A stretch of DNA of 38,501 nucleotides from Streptomyces harenosi (GTDB lineage Bacteria; Actinomycetota; Actinomycetes; Streptomycetales; Streptomycetaceae): NCBI RefSeq assembly GCF_011008945.1, contig NZ_WYCT01000026.1, forward strand, positions 1-38,501, read 5' to 3'. Positions 31,293 through 38,501 of the stretch are shown here, in pieces. The notes under the pieces were generated by a model that ran no database searches, was not told where the DNA came from, and worked only from the letters and a program-made list of their open reading frames with translations. The position numbers and the translations under genes were made by a program. How positions within the stretch are numbered: the stretch's first letter is position 1; every line of letters begins with the position of its first letter.

Positions 31293-31524
31293 GGTCTGCT
31301 CCGTGGGAAGGGTGCGGCCGCTCCTTGGTCCCCGACGCGACGCGCGACGTGTGCTGACCATTTCTAGGCAGCCGGGTGACGGCATGCCACTGGTGTGGGC
31401 CACGGGGATGAACGGGCACAGGGGGTGGCTCCGCGGTGCCATACCGGGGCCCCGAACGGGGAATCCGGAGGAAGACGTGTGCGTCCCGGCCCACCGGCAC
31501 GGGACTCGCGGAAGGAGGGGCGGG

Positions 31525-31836
31525 GTGGACACCACCGCAGCGGTGATCACCGCGGCGGCCGCGCTGGCGGTGATCGTGCTGGCGCTGGCCGTCGGCCTTG
31601 CGGTGCGGCTCTTCCGGACCCGGCGGGAGCTGGCCCGGGCCGGACTGCCGACGGGTCCGCGCTGGGTCTTCTGGGGCGCGGTCCTCTATCTCGTACTGCC
31701 GGCCGACCTGGTGCCGGATCCGGTGTACCTGGACGACGTCGGCGTCCTGCTCCTCGCGCTGCGCTCCGTGCGCGGGCCCCTCGGCGCGCGGAAGCGGGCC
31801 CCGTCACGGCGGCCGGGCCGTGAACCCGCTCCGTGA
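31525..31836 (+). CDS. DUF1232 (YkvA-like) small membrane protein
   Basis: A 103-residue protein. A membrane helix (VITAAAALAVIVLALAVGLAV, split as VITAAAALAV plus a similar stretch) is followed by a basic linker and the DUF1232 signature YLVLPADLVPDPVYLDDVG, ending with a basic tail. GTG at 31525 follows AAGGAGG with good spacing. The function of DUF1232 proteins is not known. It is the gene just upstream of the graspetide genes but is separated from them by 146 bp that contain a possible promoter, so it is probably transcribed on its own. Confidence 0.85.
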   Translation: MDTTAAVITAAAALAVIVLALAVGLAVRLFRTRRELARAGLPTGPRWVFWGAVLYLVLPADLVPDPVYLDDVGVLLLALRSVRGPLGARKRAPSRRPGREPAP

Positions 31837-31982
31837 TCACGCCCGCGTAACACCGCGCGTCAGGAAGCAACCATTCACCCGTTCGATTCGTATAAGTCTC
31901 TGGAAGCCGAGAAGTCGGCGGACCGGGCGACGGCGCGGCCGAACCGGCGCCCGACCGGCGCAGCACCGACGAGGGAGAGACG

Positions 31983-32174
31983 ATGCAACCGTTCGCGCTT
32001 CAGTACGCACGTCCCGCACCGGAGTCGGACGCCACGGCTCCGTACGCCTACGACACCGGACTCCAGGTGAACCTGCTCCTGGACGGGCGGGTGGCCGCCT
32101 GTGACCACGCCCTGCTCCGGGAGCTGGGCACCACCACCTCCACCGCCGGTTCGAAGACGCACTTCGACGACTGA
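31983..32174 (+). CDS. tgmA: Graspetide (omega-ester RiPP) precursor, TgmA type
   Basis: A 63-residue precursor of an ATP-grasp-modified peptide. The N-terminal PFALQYARP (3-11) is the conserved leader element recognised by the maturase in the streptomycete ATP-grasp-target RiPP family, and the C-terminal core (50-63, TTTSTAGSKTHFDD) has the hydroxyl-rich donor stretch and the two terminal aspartates (62, 63) that serve as side-chain ester acceptors; Lys58 could alternatively give an omega-amide. ATG at 31983 follows GGGAGAG. The maturase gene starts 17 bp downstream. TATAAG at 31891 is a candidate -10 box. The ring pattern cannot be predicted safely, and no cleavage protease is evident. Confidence 0.92.
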   Translation: MQPFALQYARPAPESDATAPYAYDTGLQVNLLLDGRVAACDHALLRELGTTTSTAGSKTHFDD

Positions 32175-32191
32175 CCCCGGACGGGCCGACG

Positions 32192-33190
32192 ATGACCGTG
32201 TTGATCCTCACCTGTGAAGAGGACGTCACCGCAGACATGGTGGTGGTCCACCTCAACGCGTCGGGGGTGCCGGTGGTCCGCATGGATCCGGCCGATCTGA
32301 CCGGTTCCGTCGCGCTGTCCGGGGAGTTCGCGCACGGCTCCTTCCACGGCCATCTGTCCGCCGGGGGCCGCCTGGTGAGCATCGGCGGGCTGCGGTCGGT
32401 CTGGGTGCGCAGACCCGGGGCCCCGGCCGCTCGCGCGGCCGGGGCCTCCGCGTGGCTGACCGAGGAGTCCTCCCAGGCGCTCTACGGCATGCTCCGCGGC
32501 TGCGGGGCCCGGTGGATGAACCACCCCGACGCGGCCGCCCGGGCGCGCCACAAACCCTGGCAGCTCCGGCTGGCGCAGCGGTGCGGCCTGCCCGTGCCGG
32601 CCACGCTGATCACCACCTTCCCGCAGGCGGCGCGGGAGTTCGCGCGACGCCACCCGGATCTGGTGGTCAAGCCGGTCTCGGGCGCGCATCCCCAGGACCC
32701 GCCCCGGGCCGTCCCGGCCAGCCGGGTGTCACCGGAGGCCGACTTCGCCGCCGTCGCCCACGGCCCGACGCTGTTGCAGCGGCGGATCGCCAAGCGCGCC
32801 GACATCCGCCTCACCGCCGTGGGCGACCGGTTGCTGGCCGCGCGCAAGGCGACGGCGCGCGGAGCGGGCCCCGACGACCCCGGCGACGAGGTCGACGTCC
32901 GCTTCGCCGTGTCCGACGAGCCCTGGCGGCCCGCCGGAGTGCCGACGCGCGTCGCGGCGGGCGTCCACGCCTACGTCCGGGAGGCCGGGCTGGCCTACGG
33001 CGCCTTCGACTTCGCCGAGGACGCCGACGGGACGTGGTGGTTCCTGGAGTGCAACCAGTCGGGACAGTTCGGCTTCGTCGAGGTGGACACCGGTCAGCCG
33101 ATCGCCCGCACCATCGCCGCGTGGCTGGCGCGGCCGCTTTCCGAAAAGGCGTCGCCCGCCGACGGCGCGCACACCGTCACGGCCCCGTGA
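32192..33190 (+). CDS. tgmB: ATP-grasp graspetide maturase, TgmB (SAV_5884 family)
   Basis: A 332-residue ATP-grasp ligase that phosphorylates acidic side chains of the TgmA core and closes omega-ester (or amide) rings. Seen: an N-terminal pre-ATP-grasp domain (VLILTCEEDVTADMVV), the nucleotide-binding strand DLVVKPVSG, the central LLQRRIAKRADIRLTAVGD, and the metal-ligand stretch TWWFLECNQSGQFGFVE with the Glu-x-Asn ligands. ATG at 32192. Directly downstream of its substrate gene. The usual third member of tgm loci, the isoaspartyl-methyltransferase-like TgmC, is absent: after this gene comes a short terminator-like hairpin and a gene on the other strand. Confidence 0.93.
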   Translation: MTVLILTCEEDVTADMVVVHLNASGVPVVRMDPADLTGSVALSGEFAHGSFHGHLSAGGRLVSIGGLRSVWVRRPGAPAARAAGASAWLTEESSQALYGMLRGCGARWMNHPDAAARARHKPWQLRLAQRCGLPVPATLITTFPQAAREFARRHPDLVVKPVSGAHPQDPPRAVPASRVSPEADFAAVAHGPTLLQRRIAKRADIRLTAVGDRLLAARKATARGAGPDDPGDEVDVRFAVSDEPWRPAGVPTRVAAGVHAYVREAGLAYGAFDFAEDADGTWWFLECNQSGQFGFVEVDTGQPIARTIAAWLARPLSEKASPADGAHTVTAP

Positions 33191-33217
33191 CGGGGCGGTG
33201 CGGCCCGTAGGTCCCGG

Positions 33218-33232
33218 CGGGGCGACGCCCCG
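33218..33232 (+). terminator. Short hairpin downstream of tgmB
   Basis: CGGGGC (33218-33223) and GCCCCG (33227-33232) form a 6-bp stem with a 3-nt loop, 28 bp after the tgmB stop. Weak but well placed; it would close a two-gene tgmA-tgmB transcript. Confidence 0.4.
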
Positions 33233-33312
33233 AGGAGGCGGGCCGGGTGCGCGCGAGGCAGGCCCCGGCGCGCTGCGGTGCCGCTTCCCCCGGCACCGGC
33301 ACGGAGCGCCGC

Positions 33313-33537
33313 TCAGTGCGGGCGGGGGCCCGGCAGCATCGCGGCGGTGCGCTGCCACCCGTTGCCCGGCTGCGGCGGGCGCTCGGGGCCCGGGCCGAGG
33401 CCCAGGCCGGGAACGTGCAGGGGGCGCAGGACGACCTCCAGTTCCCTGGTCACGCGCTCGGCCTCCCGGCGTACCTGCGCGGGCACGTCGCCGCATTCGG
33501 CGACGAGTCGGTCGTAGATGGGGGAATCCTGGAACAC
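33313..33537 (-). CDS. Small conserved-looking hypothetical protein
   Basis: A 74-residue protein starting MFQDSPIYDRLVAECGDVPAQ, then a charged amphipathic helix (VRREAERVTRELEVVLRPL) and a Pro/Gly tail. The sharply structured N-terminal half against a loose tail resembles small streptomycete proteins of unknown function and does not look like a chance frame. GTG at 33537; AAAGG lies about 11 bases upstream, a weak spacing. It is convergent with tgmB and I see no reason to link it to the graspetide. Confidence 0.6.
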   Translation of the reverse strand: MFQDSPIYDRLVAECGDVPAQVRREAERVTRELEVVLRPLHVPGLGLGPGPERPPQPGNGWQRTAAMLPGPRPH

Positions 33538-33718
33538 CCGTCAACGTGCCTTTCGTGTCGTCCGCCCCCGTGCGGGGGTGCGACTGCCGAGTCTAGTGCC
33601 GCGGCGGGCACCGTTCGCCCGGCTCGGAGCGGCCTGCGGTGCGCGCTCCCGGCGCCCGTGGGTGCGCACAGCCCCGGCGGGGTCGTTCGCCCCGCGCGTC
33701 CGGGCAGGTGACGGTGGC

Positions 33719-34204
33719 TCAGGCGCCGGTGGTGGAGCCGGGCCGGACGATCATCAGGACGGTGACGGTGGCCCACAGCAGATTGAAGATCCCGGTGAAC
33801 ATGGCGAGCCGCACGGTCAGGGGGCGCTCCACCGGCCGCCGTTCGGCGAGCTGGTCCACGAGCTCCTCCTGCCGGGGCAGGACGAGGGCGACCAGGACAC
33901 CCGCGGCGACGGTGGTCAGGACGATGGAGGCGACGAGCCATGCGTCGCTGAGCACGCCCATGGCCGAGGCGGTGGCGAACCCCAGCAGGGGCACCGCCAC
34001 CCCGAGACCGGCGTAGACCCGGCAGATGCGGTGCAGCAGCCGTACGGTGCCCACGGCCGCGGCGGTCTGCGCGCCGTCGCCCTGGGGGCCGCCGGCGAGG
34101 GCGGCGCGGCGGACCGCCGGGGGGAACATGCTGGCGGCGACGGTGACCGGCCCGACGGCGACGATGGCGGCCAGGACGTGCAGGGTGAGCAGGAACTTGG
34201 TCAT
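33719..34204 (-). CDS. DUF2269-like integral membrane protein
   Basis: A 161-residue protein with four membrane helices: KFLLTLHVLAAIVAVGPVTVAASM, RVYAGLGVAVPLLGFATAS, WLVASIVLTTVAAGVLVALV (lengths trimmed) and FTGIFNLLWATVTVLMIV. The first helix starting TLHVLAAIVAVGP resembles the DUF2269 and CopD-like group. ATG at 34204 has GGAG about 10 bases upstream. Divergent from the GlxA-type regulator gene by 229 bp. Function unknown. Confidence 0.8.
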   Translation of the reverse strand: MTKFLLTLHVLAAIVAVGPVTVAASMFPPAVRRAALAGGPQGDGAQTAAAVGTVRLLHRICRVYAGLGVAVPLLGFATASAMGVLSDAWLVASIVLTTVAAGVLVALVLPRQEELVDQLAERRPVERPLTVRLAMFTGIFNLLWATVTVLMIVRPGSTTGA

Positions 34205-34433
34205 CGGTCGGGGCTCCGGGAGGCAGGGGCGGACGGCTCGGGCCTTCGCCGGTCGCCGCGGAAGCGGCCGGCGGTGCCGTGATCACGTTAGGAAGCCGGC
34301 CGGGTGCCGCACAGTGGCTGAAATGACAGATGCCAACGGGTTCTCGCCAACGCCGTACTCAGGCGGGATACGGCGCGGGTCCGTCCGGAACGCAGCTCAC
34401 GGCGGTGGCGGGAACACCCCTATCGTGGCGGGC

Positions 34434-35402
34434 ATGCACCGTGTGGAGATCCTCGTGCTCGACGACGTGGTGCCGTTCGACATGGCGGCCCCGTTGCAGA
34501 CCTTCGACTGGACGCGCCTGCCCGACGGCCGCCGCCCCTACCGGGTCCGCCTGTGCGCGGAGTCGCCCGAGGTCCGCGCGGAGGGGTTCGGGCTGCGGGT
34601 CGACCGGGGGCTGGAGGCGCTGGAGCACGCCGACACCGTCATCGTGCCGGGCCGTTCGGAGGAGGCCGGGCCGCCCTCGGACCGGGTGCTGGCGGCCCTG
34701 CGCCGGGCCGCCGCGGCGGGCACCCGCATCGCGTCGGTGTGCGTCGGTGCCTTCGTCCTCGCCGAGGCGGGCCTGCTGGACGGGCTGCGGGCGACCACGC
34801 ACTGGTTCGCCGCCGGGGAACTGGCCCGCCGCTACCCGCGCGTCCGGGTGCGGCCGGACGTGCTCTACGTCGACAACGGGCAGATCCTGACCTCGGCCGG
34901 CGCGGCGGCCGCTCTCGACATGTGCCTGCACATGATCCGCCGGGACCTGGGCTCGGCCGTCGCCGCGCACGCCGCCCGGATGTGCGTGGTGCCGCTGGAA
35001 CGCGAGGGCGGTCAGGCGCAGTTCATCGTGCACGAGCGCCCGCCGGTACCGCGGGGCTCGGCCCTGGAACCGCTCCTGGAGTGGATCGAGGAGAACCTGG
35101 CCGGCGAGATCACCCTCGGGGACATGGCCGGGCGCGCCGGGATGAGCGAGCGGACCTTCAGCCGCCGGTTCCGCGAGCAGACGGGGACCACGCCGCTGCA
35201 GTGGCTGCTGCGGGCACGGGTGCGGCGGGCCCAGTACCTGCTGGAGAACAGCGACCACTCGATCGAACGGATCGCGCGGCAGGCCGGGTTCGGCTCCCCC
35301 ACCGCGTTCCGTGAGCGGTTCCGCCGGGTGGCCGGCACCACGCCGCACGCCTACCGCGCGGCCTTCCACGCCCGGCCCGAGGCCGCCGCGGCTCACTCAT
35401 AG
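34434..35402 (+). CDS. GlxA-family AraC-type regulator with DJ-1/PfpI domain
   Basis: A 322-residue transcriptional regulator. Residues 1-165 form a DJ-1/PfpI-like amidase-type domain (VEILVLDDVVPFDMAAPLQ at the N-terminus and the nucleophile-elbow region ASVCVGAFVLAEAGLL with Cys near residue 103); residues about 215-315 contain two AraC helix-turn-helices (ITLGDMAGRAGMSERTFSRR and IERIARQAGFGSPTAFRERF). In this family the PfpI domain usually senses a ligand rather than acting as an enzyme. ATG at 34434 fits the domain start; the ribosome site is weak. It is divergent from the DUF2269-like membrane gene, a possible target, and convergent with DUF5133 across a terminator. Confidence 0.92.
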   Translation: MHRVEILVLDDVVPFDMAAPLQTFDWTRLPDGRRPYRVRLCAESPEVRAEGFGLRVDRGLEALEHADTVIVPGRSEEAGPPSDRVLAALRRAAAAGTRIASVCVGAFVLAEAGLLDGLRATTHWFAAGELARRYPRVRVRPDVLYVDNGQILTSAGAAAALDMCLHMIRRDLGSAVAAHAARMCVVPLEREGGQAQFIVHERPPVPRGSALEPLLEWIEENLAGEITLGDMAGRAGMSERTFSRRFREQTGTTPLQWLLRARVRRAQYLLENSDHSIERIARQAGFGSPTAFRERFRRVAGTTPHAYRAAFHARPEAAAAHS

Positions 35403-35460
35403 GCCCTGTCGTCGCGCCCCGTCAGCCCGTGTGGGAGGGACGGAGGACGACGACAGGGCC
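35402..35460. terminator. Bidirectional terminator between GlxA and DUF5133 genes
   Basis: GGCCCTGTCGTCG (35402-35414) pairs perfectly with 35448-35460 over 13 bp; a second short stem (CCGTC/GACGG) lies in the 33-nt loop. Located between convergent stops, overlapping the last base of the GlxA-type gene. Confidence 0.75.
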
Positions 35461-35476
35461 CGGGAGCCGGCCGGCA

Positions 35477-35740
35477 TCACACGGCCAGCGGCAGCCCGCT
35501 CTCGCCGTCCTGCTGCGCCGTCTCGTCGACGGCCGTGGTCTGCTGCCCCGCGAGCAGCAGGGCGTCCGCCTTGGCCACCGCGTCGTGGATGCGGGTCGTC
35601 CCCATCATCACGCACAGGGTGTAGCTGACGTCCTCCAGCTCACGGGCCACGGCCGGCCTCGCCCTTTCCGCCTGAGCGATCTGCAGCGACGCGTACCGCG
35701 TCAGCAGCTCTCTGACGACCTTCGGATCCGGTACGAGCAC
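35477..35740 (-). CDS. DUF5133 family protein
   Basis: An 87-residue protein of the streptomycete DUF5133 family: VPDPKVVRELLTRYASLQI, the hallmark RPAVARELEDVSYTLCVMMGT and IHDAVAKADALLL, a short all-helical fold. GTG at 35740 was chosen because GAGGGG precedes it by seven bases and the family begins at this point; the open frame runs 52 codons further upstream without family likeness. Members are small, often linked to regulation of secondary metabolism loci, but no biochemical role is established. Confidence 0.85.
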   Translation of the reverse strand: MLVPDPKVVRELLTRYASLQIAQAERARPAVARELEDVSYTLCVMMGTTRIHDAVAKADALLLAGQQTTAVDETAQQDGESGLPLAV

Positions 35741-36017
35741 GAAGCGCCCCTCTCTCGATTTTCGCTGCGTATGCCCGGACACCGCCGAAACATTCACACC
35801 CTGCCCGTGTCTGTTCGTAGTTGACGAAAAACTTTCGCTTTCCGACCGAACCACGGCCCGAGTAAGCGACAGAGTGGCGAAAAAGGAGGGAAACATCCCT
35901 GTCCACCGGGCGGCCGGATCTCACGGACGGCCGACGGGCGCCGAGGCACCCAGCCCGGCGCCGCCCGCCGTCCACCGTAGACCGCGGCGGGCGGCGGCCG
36001 GCGGGCGGGTACGGGCC

Positions 36018-37787
36018 TCAGGCGACCTGGCCGCTGTGGAGCGCCGCGTACGCGCCGCCCCGGCGCAGGAGTTCCTCGTGCGTGCCGATCTCCTGGATCC
36101 GGCCGTCCGCCATCACCACGATCCGGTCGGCGCCCCGCACGGTGGACAGCCGGTGCGCCACGACGAACGTGGTGCGCCCCCGCAGCAGCCGGGCGAGCGC
36201 CTGCTGGACCAGCGCCTCGGAGCGGGTGTCCAGCGCCGAGGTCGCCTCGTCGAGGATCAGGACCCGGGGGTCCCGGATCAGCGCGCGGGCGATGGCCAGG
36301 CGCTGGCGCTGCCCGCCGGACAGCCGGGCACCCCGCTCCCCCACCAGGGTGTCCAGGCCCTGCGGCAGCCGCTCCACGAACTCCAGCGCGTTGGCGTCGC
36401 GCAGGGCGGCCCGCACCCTCTCCTCGTCGGCGTCATCCATGCCGTAGGCGACGTTCTCGCGGACGGTGCCGTCGAAGAGGATCGACTCCTGCGGCACGAC
36501 CGACACGAACCTCCGGTAGGTGCGCAGGTCGAGGGTGCTCATGTCGGTGCCGTCGAGCAGCAGCCGGCCGGAGGTGGGGCGCAGGAACCCGATCACGAGG
36601 TTGAGGACGGTCGACTTGCCCGCGCCCGAGGCGCCCACCAGCGCGATCGTCTCTCCGGGCGCGACAGCGAGGGTGAAGTCCCGTACCGCGGCGCGGCCGT
36701 CGTCGTCGTAGGCGTAGCCGACGTTCTCGAACGTGACGGCGCCGCGCAGCGCGGCGAGCTCCGCCTTGCCCTCGTTGTCCTCCAGTTCCGGCGCCTGGAG
36801 GACCTCACCGACGGAGCGGACGGACTCCAGACCCTTGGTGATGACCGGCGCCAGTCCGGCCAGCGTCGTCGTGGAGTTGGTCAGCGTGGTCAGGAACGCG
36901 CTGAGCATGACGACGTCCCCGGGGGTGACGCCCCACACACCGTAGTAGGAGACCAGCGCGGCGCCCGCGAGCACCAGCACGCCGACGACGTTGAGGACCA
37001 CCCAGGCCAGGGACGCGAAGCGGCCGTTGACCAGGTCCAGGCGCATGCCGGAGGCGAGCAGCCGGTGCAGGGTGCCGTCCATGCGGCGCAGCGCCTTGCC
37101 CTCCAGGCCGTGGGCGCGGGTGACGGGTATGAGCCGGGTCATCTCCGTGACACGGGACGAGAGGGTCTCCACCTCGTGGCGGAAGCTCTCGTTGTGGCTG
37201 CGCAGCCGGGCCCGCAGACGGGCGACGAGCAGCGAGGCGGTGGGCACGACGACGAGGAAGACGGGCAGGAACTCGGGTGTGCGCACGGCGATGATGACGA
37301 GGCCGCCGATGAGCACGGTGACGGCGCCGAGCCCGGTCTCCGCGGTCTGCTGCACCATCTGCTCCACGGTCTCCACGTCCCGCACCACCTTGGCCTGGAG
37401 CACACCGGCGCTGACCCGGGTGTGGTAGCCGATGGAGAGCTGCTGCATGCGGGTGCACAGCGCCGAGCGCAGCGCCGTGCCCATGCGGCGGACGCTGCCG
37501 TACAGCAGGCGGACGTAGAGCACGTGCAACGGATAGTTGACGACCAGGATGAACAGGATCACGCCCGTGCTGGTCCACAGCCTGCGGATGGGCTGGTGCT
37601 GGACGACGGTGTCGATGATGGACGCGGTGATCAGGGGCAGCAGCCAGACGGGGCTGTGCTTGACCGTGAAGACGACGACGGCCCCGGCCAGACGGCGGCG
37701 GTCGGCGCGGAACAAGTAGACGAGGGTGCGTATCGGGTGCTCGCCCCGGTAGCGGTGATCGAGCGGTTTCTCCAACGACGACGCCAT
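36018..37787 (-). CDS. ABC exporter, fused membrane and ATPase half-transporter
   Basis: A 589-residue type IV (ABCB-like) exporter subunit. Residues 30-330 are the membrane domain with six helices; the ATPase follows with Walker A GASGAGKST (385-393), Q-loop VVPQESILFDG, signature LSGGQ (489-493), Walker B VLILDEA (509-515, catalytic Glu514) and the switch His545 (VVAHR). All ATPase motifs are intact, so a homodimer can be active; no second half-transporter is next to it. ATG at 37787. A LacI-type operator-like sequence lies about 35-46 bp upstream. Substrate unknown; nothing ties it to the graspetide genes 3 kb away, though peptide export is conceivable. Confidence 0.93.
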   Translation of the reverse strand: MASSLEKPLDHRYRGEHPIRTLVYLFRADRRRLAGAVVVFTVKHSPVWLLPLITASIIDTVVQHQPIRRLWTSTGVILFILVVNYPLHVLYVRLLYGSVRRMGTALRSALCTRMQQLSIGYHTRVSAGVLQAKVVRDVETVEQMVQQTAETGLGAVTVLIGGLVIIAVRTPEFLPVFLVVVPTASLLVARLRARLRSHNESFRHEVETLSSRVTEMTRLIPVTRAHGLEGKALRRMDGTLHRLLASGMRLDLVNGRFASLAWVVLNVVGVLVLAGAALVSYYGVWGVTPGDVVMLSAFLTTLTNSTTTLAGLAPVITKGLESVRSVGEVLQAPELEDNEGKAELAALRGAVTFENVGYAYDDDGRAAVRDFTLAVAPGETIALVGASGAGKSTVLNLVIGFLRPTSGRLLLDGTDMSTLDLRTYRRFVSVVPQESILFDGTVRENVAYGMDDADEERVRAALRDANALEFVERLPQGLDTLVGERGARLSGGQRQRLAIARALIRDPRVLILDEATSALDTRSEALVQQALARLLRGRTTFVVAHRLSTVRGADRIVVMADGRIQEIGTHEELLRRGGAYAALHSGQVA

Positions 37788-37821
37788 CGGCGTGGTCCTC
37801 CTCGGGGTTGCCGACTGCGGG

Positions 37822-37833
37822 GCAAGCGCTTTC
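37822..37833 (-). promoter_or_regulatory. LacI-family operator-like site upstream of ABC exporter
   Basis: On the minus strand the 12 bases read GAAAGCGCTTGC, one base from the perfect palindrome GAAAGCGCTTTC recognised by many LacI-family sugar repressors. It sits 35 bp before the exporter ATG, in the core-promoter range. No LacI-type gene is in the window, so the regulator would act in trans. Confidence 0.4.
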
Positions 37834-37880
37834 TCACCCCGGTCGGTGAAGAGTGCACCACACCGGTGGAGGGCGGGGGA

Positions 37881-37911
37881 CCCGCGCCTTCACCCCCGTG
37901 GAAGGCGCGGG
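37881..37911 (-). terminator. Terminator downstream of HEAT-repeat gene
   Basis: CCCGCGCCTTC (37881-37891) pairs perfectly with 37901-37911 across a 9-nt loop, a few bases after the stop of the HEAT-repeat gene at 37916. It separates that gene from the ABC exporter transcribed in the same direction. Confidence 0.75.
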
Positions 37912-37915
37912 CGTC

Positions 37916-38461
37916 TCATTCCCCCAGCGTCCGGGCCAGCTCGGCGGCCGCCCGGGCGATCTCGGTGTCCTGCTCGGACAGCAGCGGCGGCAGGGCGTCG
38001 CGCCGTGCGCGGACGGCCTGCCGCGCCGCGCGCTCCCACACCACGTGGTTCTCGCGGCGGTTGAGGAGTTTGGGGTAGGCGGCGGCGGTGTGTTCCCACT
38101 GCCGGGCACCGGCGATGTTCTCCAACAGCCGGATGATCTGCGCGCGGCAGCTCACGTGCGGCCGCTGGGCGAGCTCCCAGAGGAAGGGAACGGTCGCGGC
38201 GGTCGCCTGCTCCACCACGAAGCCGTACTGGCAGACCCGCTTGCGCAGGTCGTCGAGTGCGGCCCGGGCGGTGCCGGGGTCGCCCGAGGCGATGCGCTCG
38301 AGCAGGCGGGGGATGGCGGCCGCGGATCCGGTGGAGTCCTGGAGCCTGTCCCAGGGCACCTGCTCCAGCGATGCGAGGGGCGCGGGGCACGCCGGCCCGG
38401 TCGGCGGGGTGGGACGCGAGGAGCGCTCGGTGCTCGGCTGCTGGGTCGGAGCGGTGGGCAT
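37916..38461 (-). CDS. HEAT-repeat protein
   Basis: A 181-residue protein. The first 50 residues are Pro/Thr/Ser-rich and disordered; the rest is all-helical with HEAT-like pairs (AAIPRLLERIASGDPGTARAALDDL, split for length; VEQATAATVPFLWELAQRP; AQIIRLLENIAGA; AVRARRDALPPLL). Such proteins usually act as binding scaffolds; no catalytic motif is seen. ATG at 38461 has AAAGG about 10 bases upstream. A strong hairpin follows the stop. The upstream region continues beyond the window, so operon context on that side is unknown. Confidence 0.8.
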   Translation of the reverse strand: MPTAPTQQPSTERSSRPTPPTGPACPAPLASLEQVPWDRLQDSTGSAAAIPRLLERIASGDPGTARAALDDLRKRVCQYGFVVEQATAATVPFLWELAQRPHVSCRAQIIRLLENIAGARQWEHTAAAYPKLLNRRENHVVWERAARQAVRARRDALPPLLSEQDTEIARAAAELARTLGE

Positions 38462-38501
38462 GGCGTGGGGCCTTTCCGCGGGGGTCGTACCGGACGGGGG
38501 G

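Noticed and set aside
31525..33190. Placing the DUF1232 gene in the graspetide operon
   Set aside because: A 146-bp gap with a possible promoter separates them and the family has no known link to graspetides.
35874..38078. 734-codon plus-strand open frame across the ABC exporter
   Set aside because: Shadow of the ABC gene, whose Walker and signature motifs are on the minus strand.

Overview
The window is very GC-rich, has long overlapping antisense open frames, GTG/TTG starts and Streptomyces-type genes (SARP regulator, DUF5133, mycothiol-dependent enzyme, tgm-type graspetide), so it comes from a Streptomyces or a close relative. The left edge is a contig end: bases 5-37 match the Illumina Nextera (Tn5) read-1 adapter with one mismatch, so nothing left of about base 38 is genomic.

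Bases 642-19258 hold an almost complete enterocin/wailupemycin (enc) type II polyketide cluster. Layout: an MFS exporter and a divergent TetR regulator; encP (phenylalanine ammonia-lyase/aminomutase) with a small SnoaL-fold gene on +; the operon encA-B-C-L-M-N on - (KS alpha, KS beta, ACP, AT-like editing enzyme, flavoenzyme 'favorskiiase', benzoate ligase); encD-K-J on + (ketoreductase, O-methyltransferase, thiolase); encH-I on - (cinnamate-CoA ligase, enoyl-CoA hydratase); a second SnoaL-fold gene on +; and a SARP activator on -. Together these turn Phe into cinnamate, then benzoyl-CoA (H, I, J) or activate benzoate directly (N), extend it with malonyl units on EncA/B/C, reduce it (D), oxidise and rearrange it (M), and O-methylate it (K). 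The P450/ferredoxin pair encR/encQ, which makes the last hydroxylation in S. maritimus, is not in the window, so a 5-deoxyenterocin- or wailupemycin-type end product is predicted unless that pair lies elsewhere.

Four promoters of the cluster (encP, encD, encH, second SnoaL gene) share an 11-bp-phased motif (xCCTTG-type unit followed at once by an xxxTGGA-type unit), and the encA promoter has phased TGGAGCG/GTGAGCG repeats. I read these as binding sites of the resident SARP; they outline the whole regulon.

Bases 20147-38461 are chromosomal or accessory genes: a YihY/BrkB membrane protein, a small disordered protein, two short-chain dehydrogenases, a 494-aa protein of unknown function with four 30-bp repeats, a mycothiol-dependent maleylpyruvate isomerase-family protein, a three-gene PaoABC-like molybdenum oxidoreductase operon, a membrane protein with four exact 33-residue repeats, a DUF1232 protein, a graspetide precursor with its ATP-grasp maturase (tgmA-tgmB) but no methyltransferase partner, a DUF2269-like membrane protein, a GlxA/AraC regulator, a DUF5133 protein, an ABC exporter half-transporter and a HEAT-repeat protein. 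Long perfect hairpins separate most convergent gene pairs. No rRNA, tRNA, CRISPR array, insertion sequence or integrase was seen.
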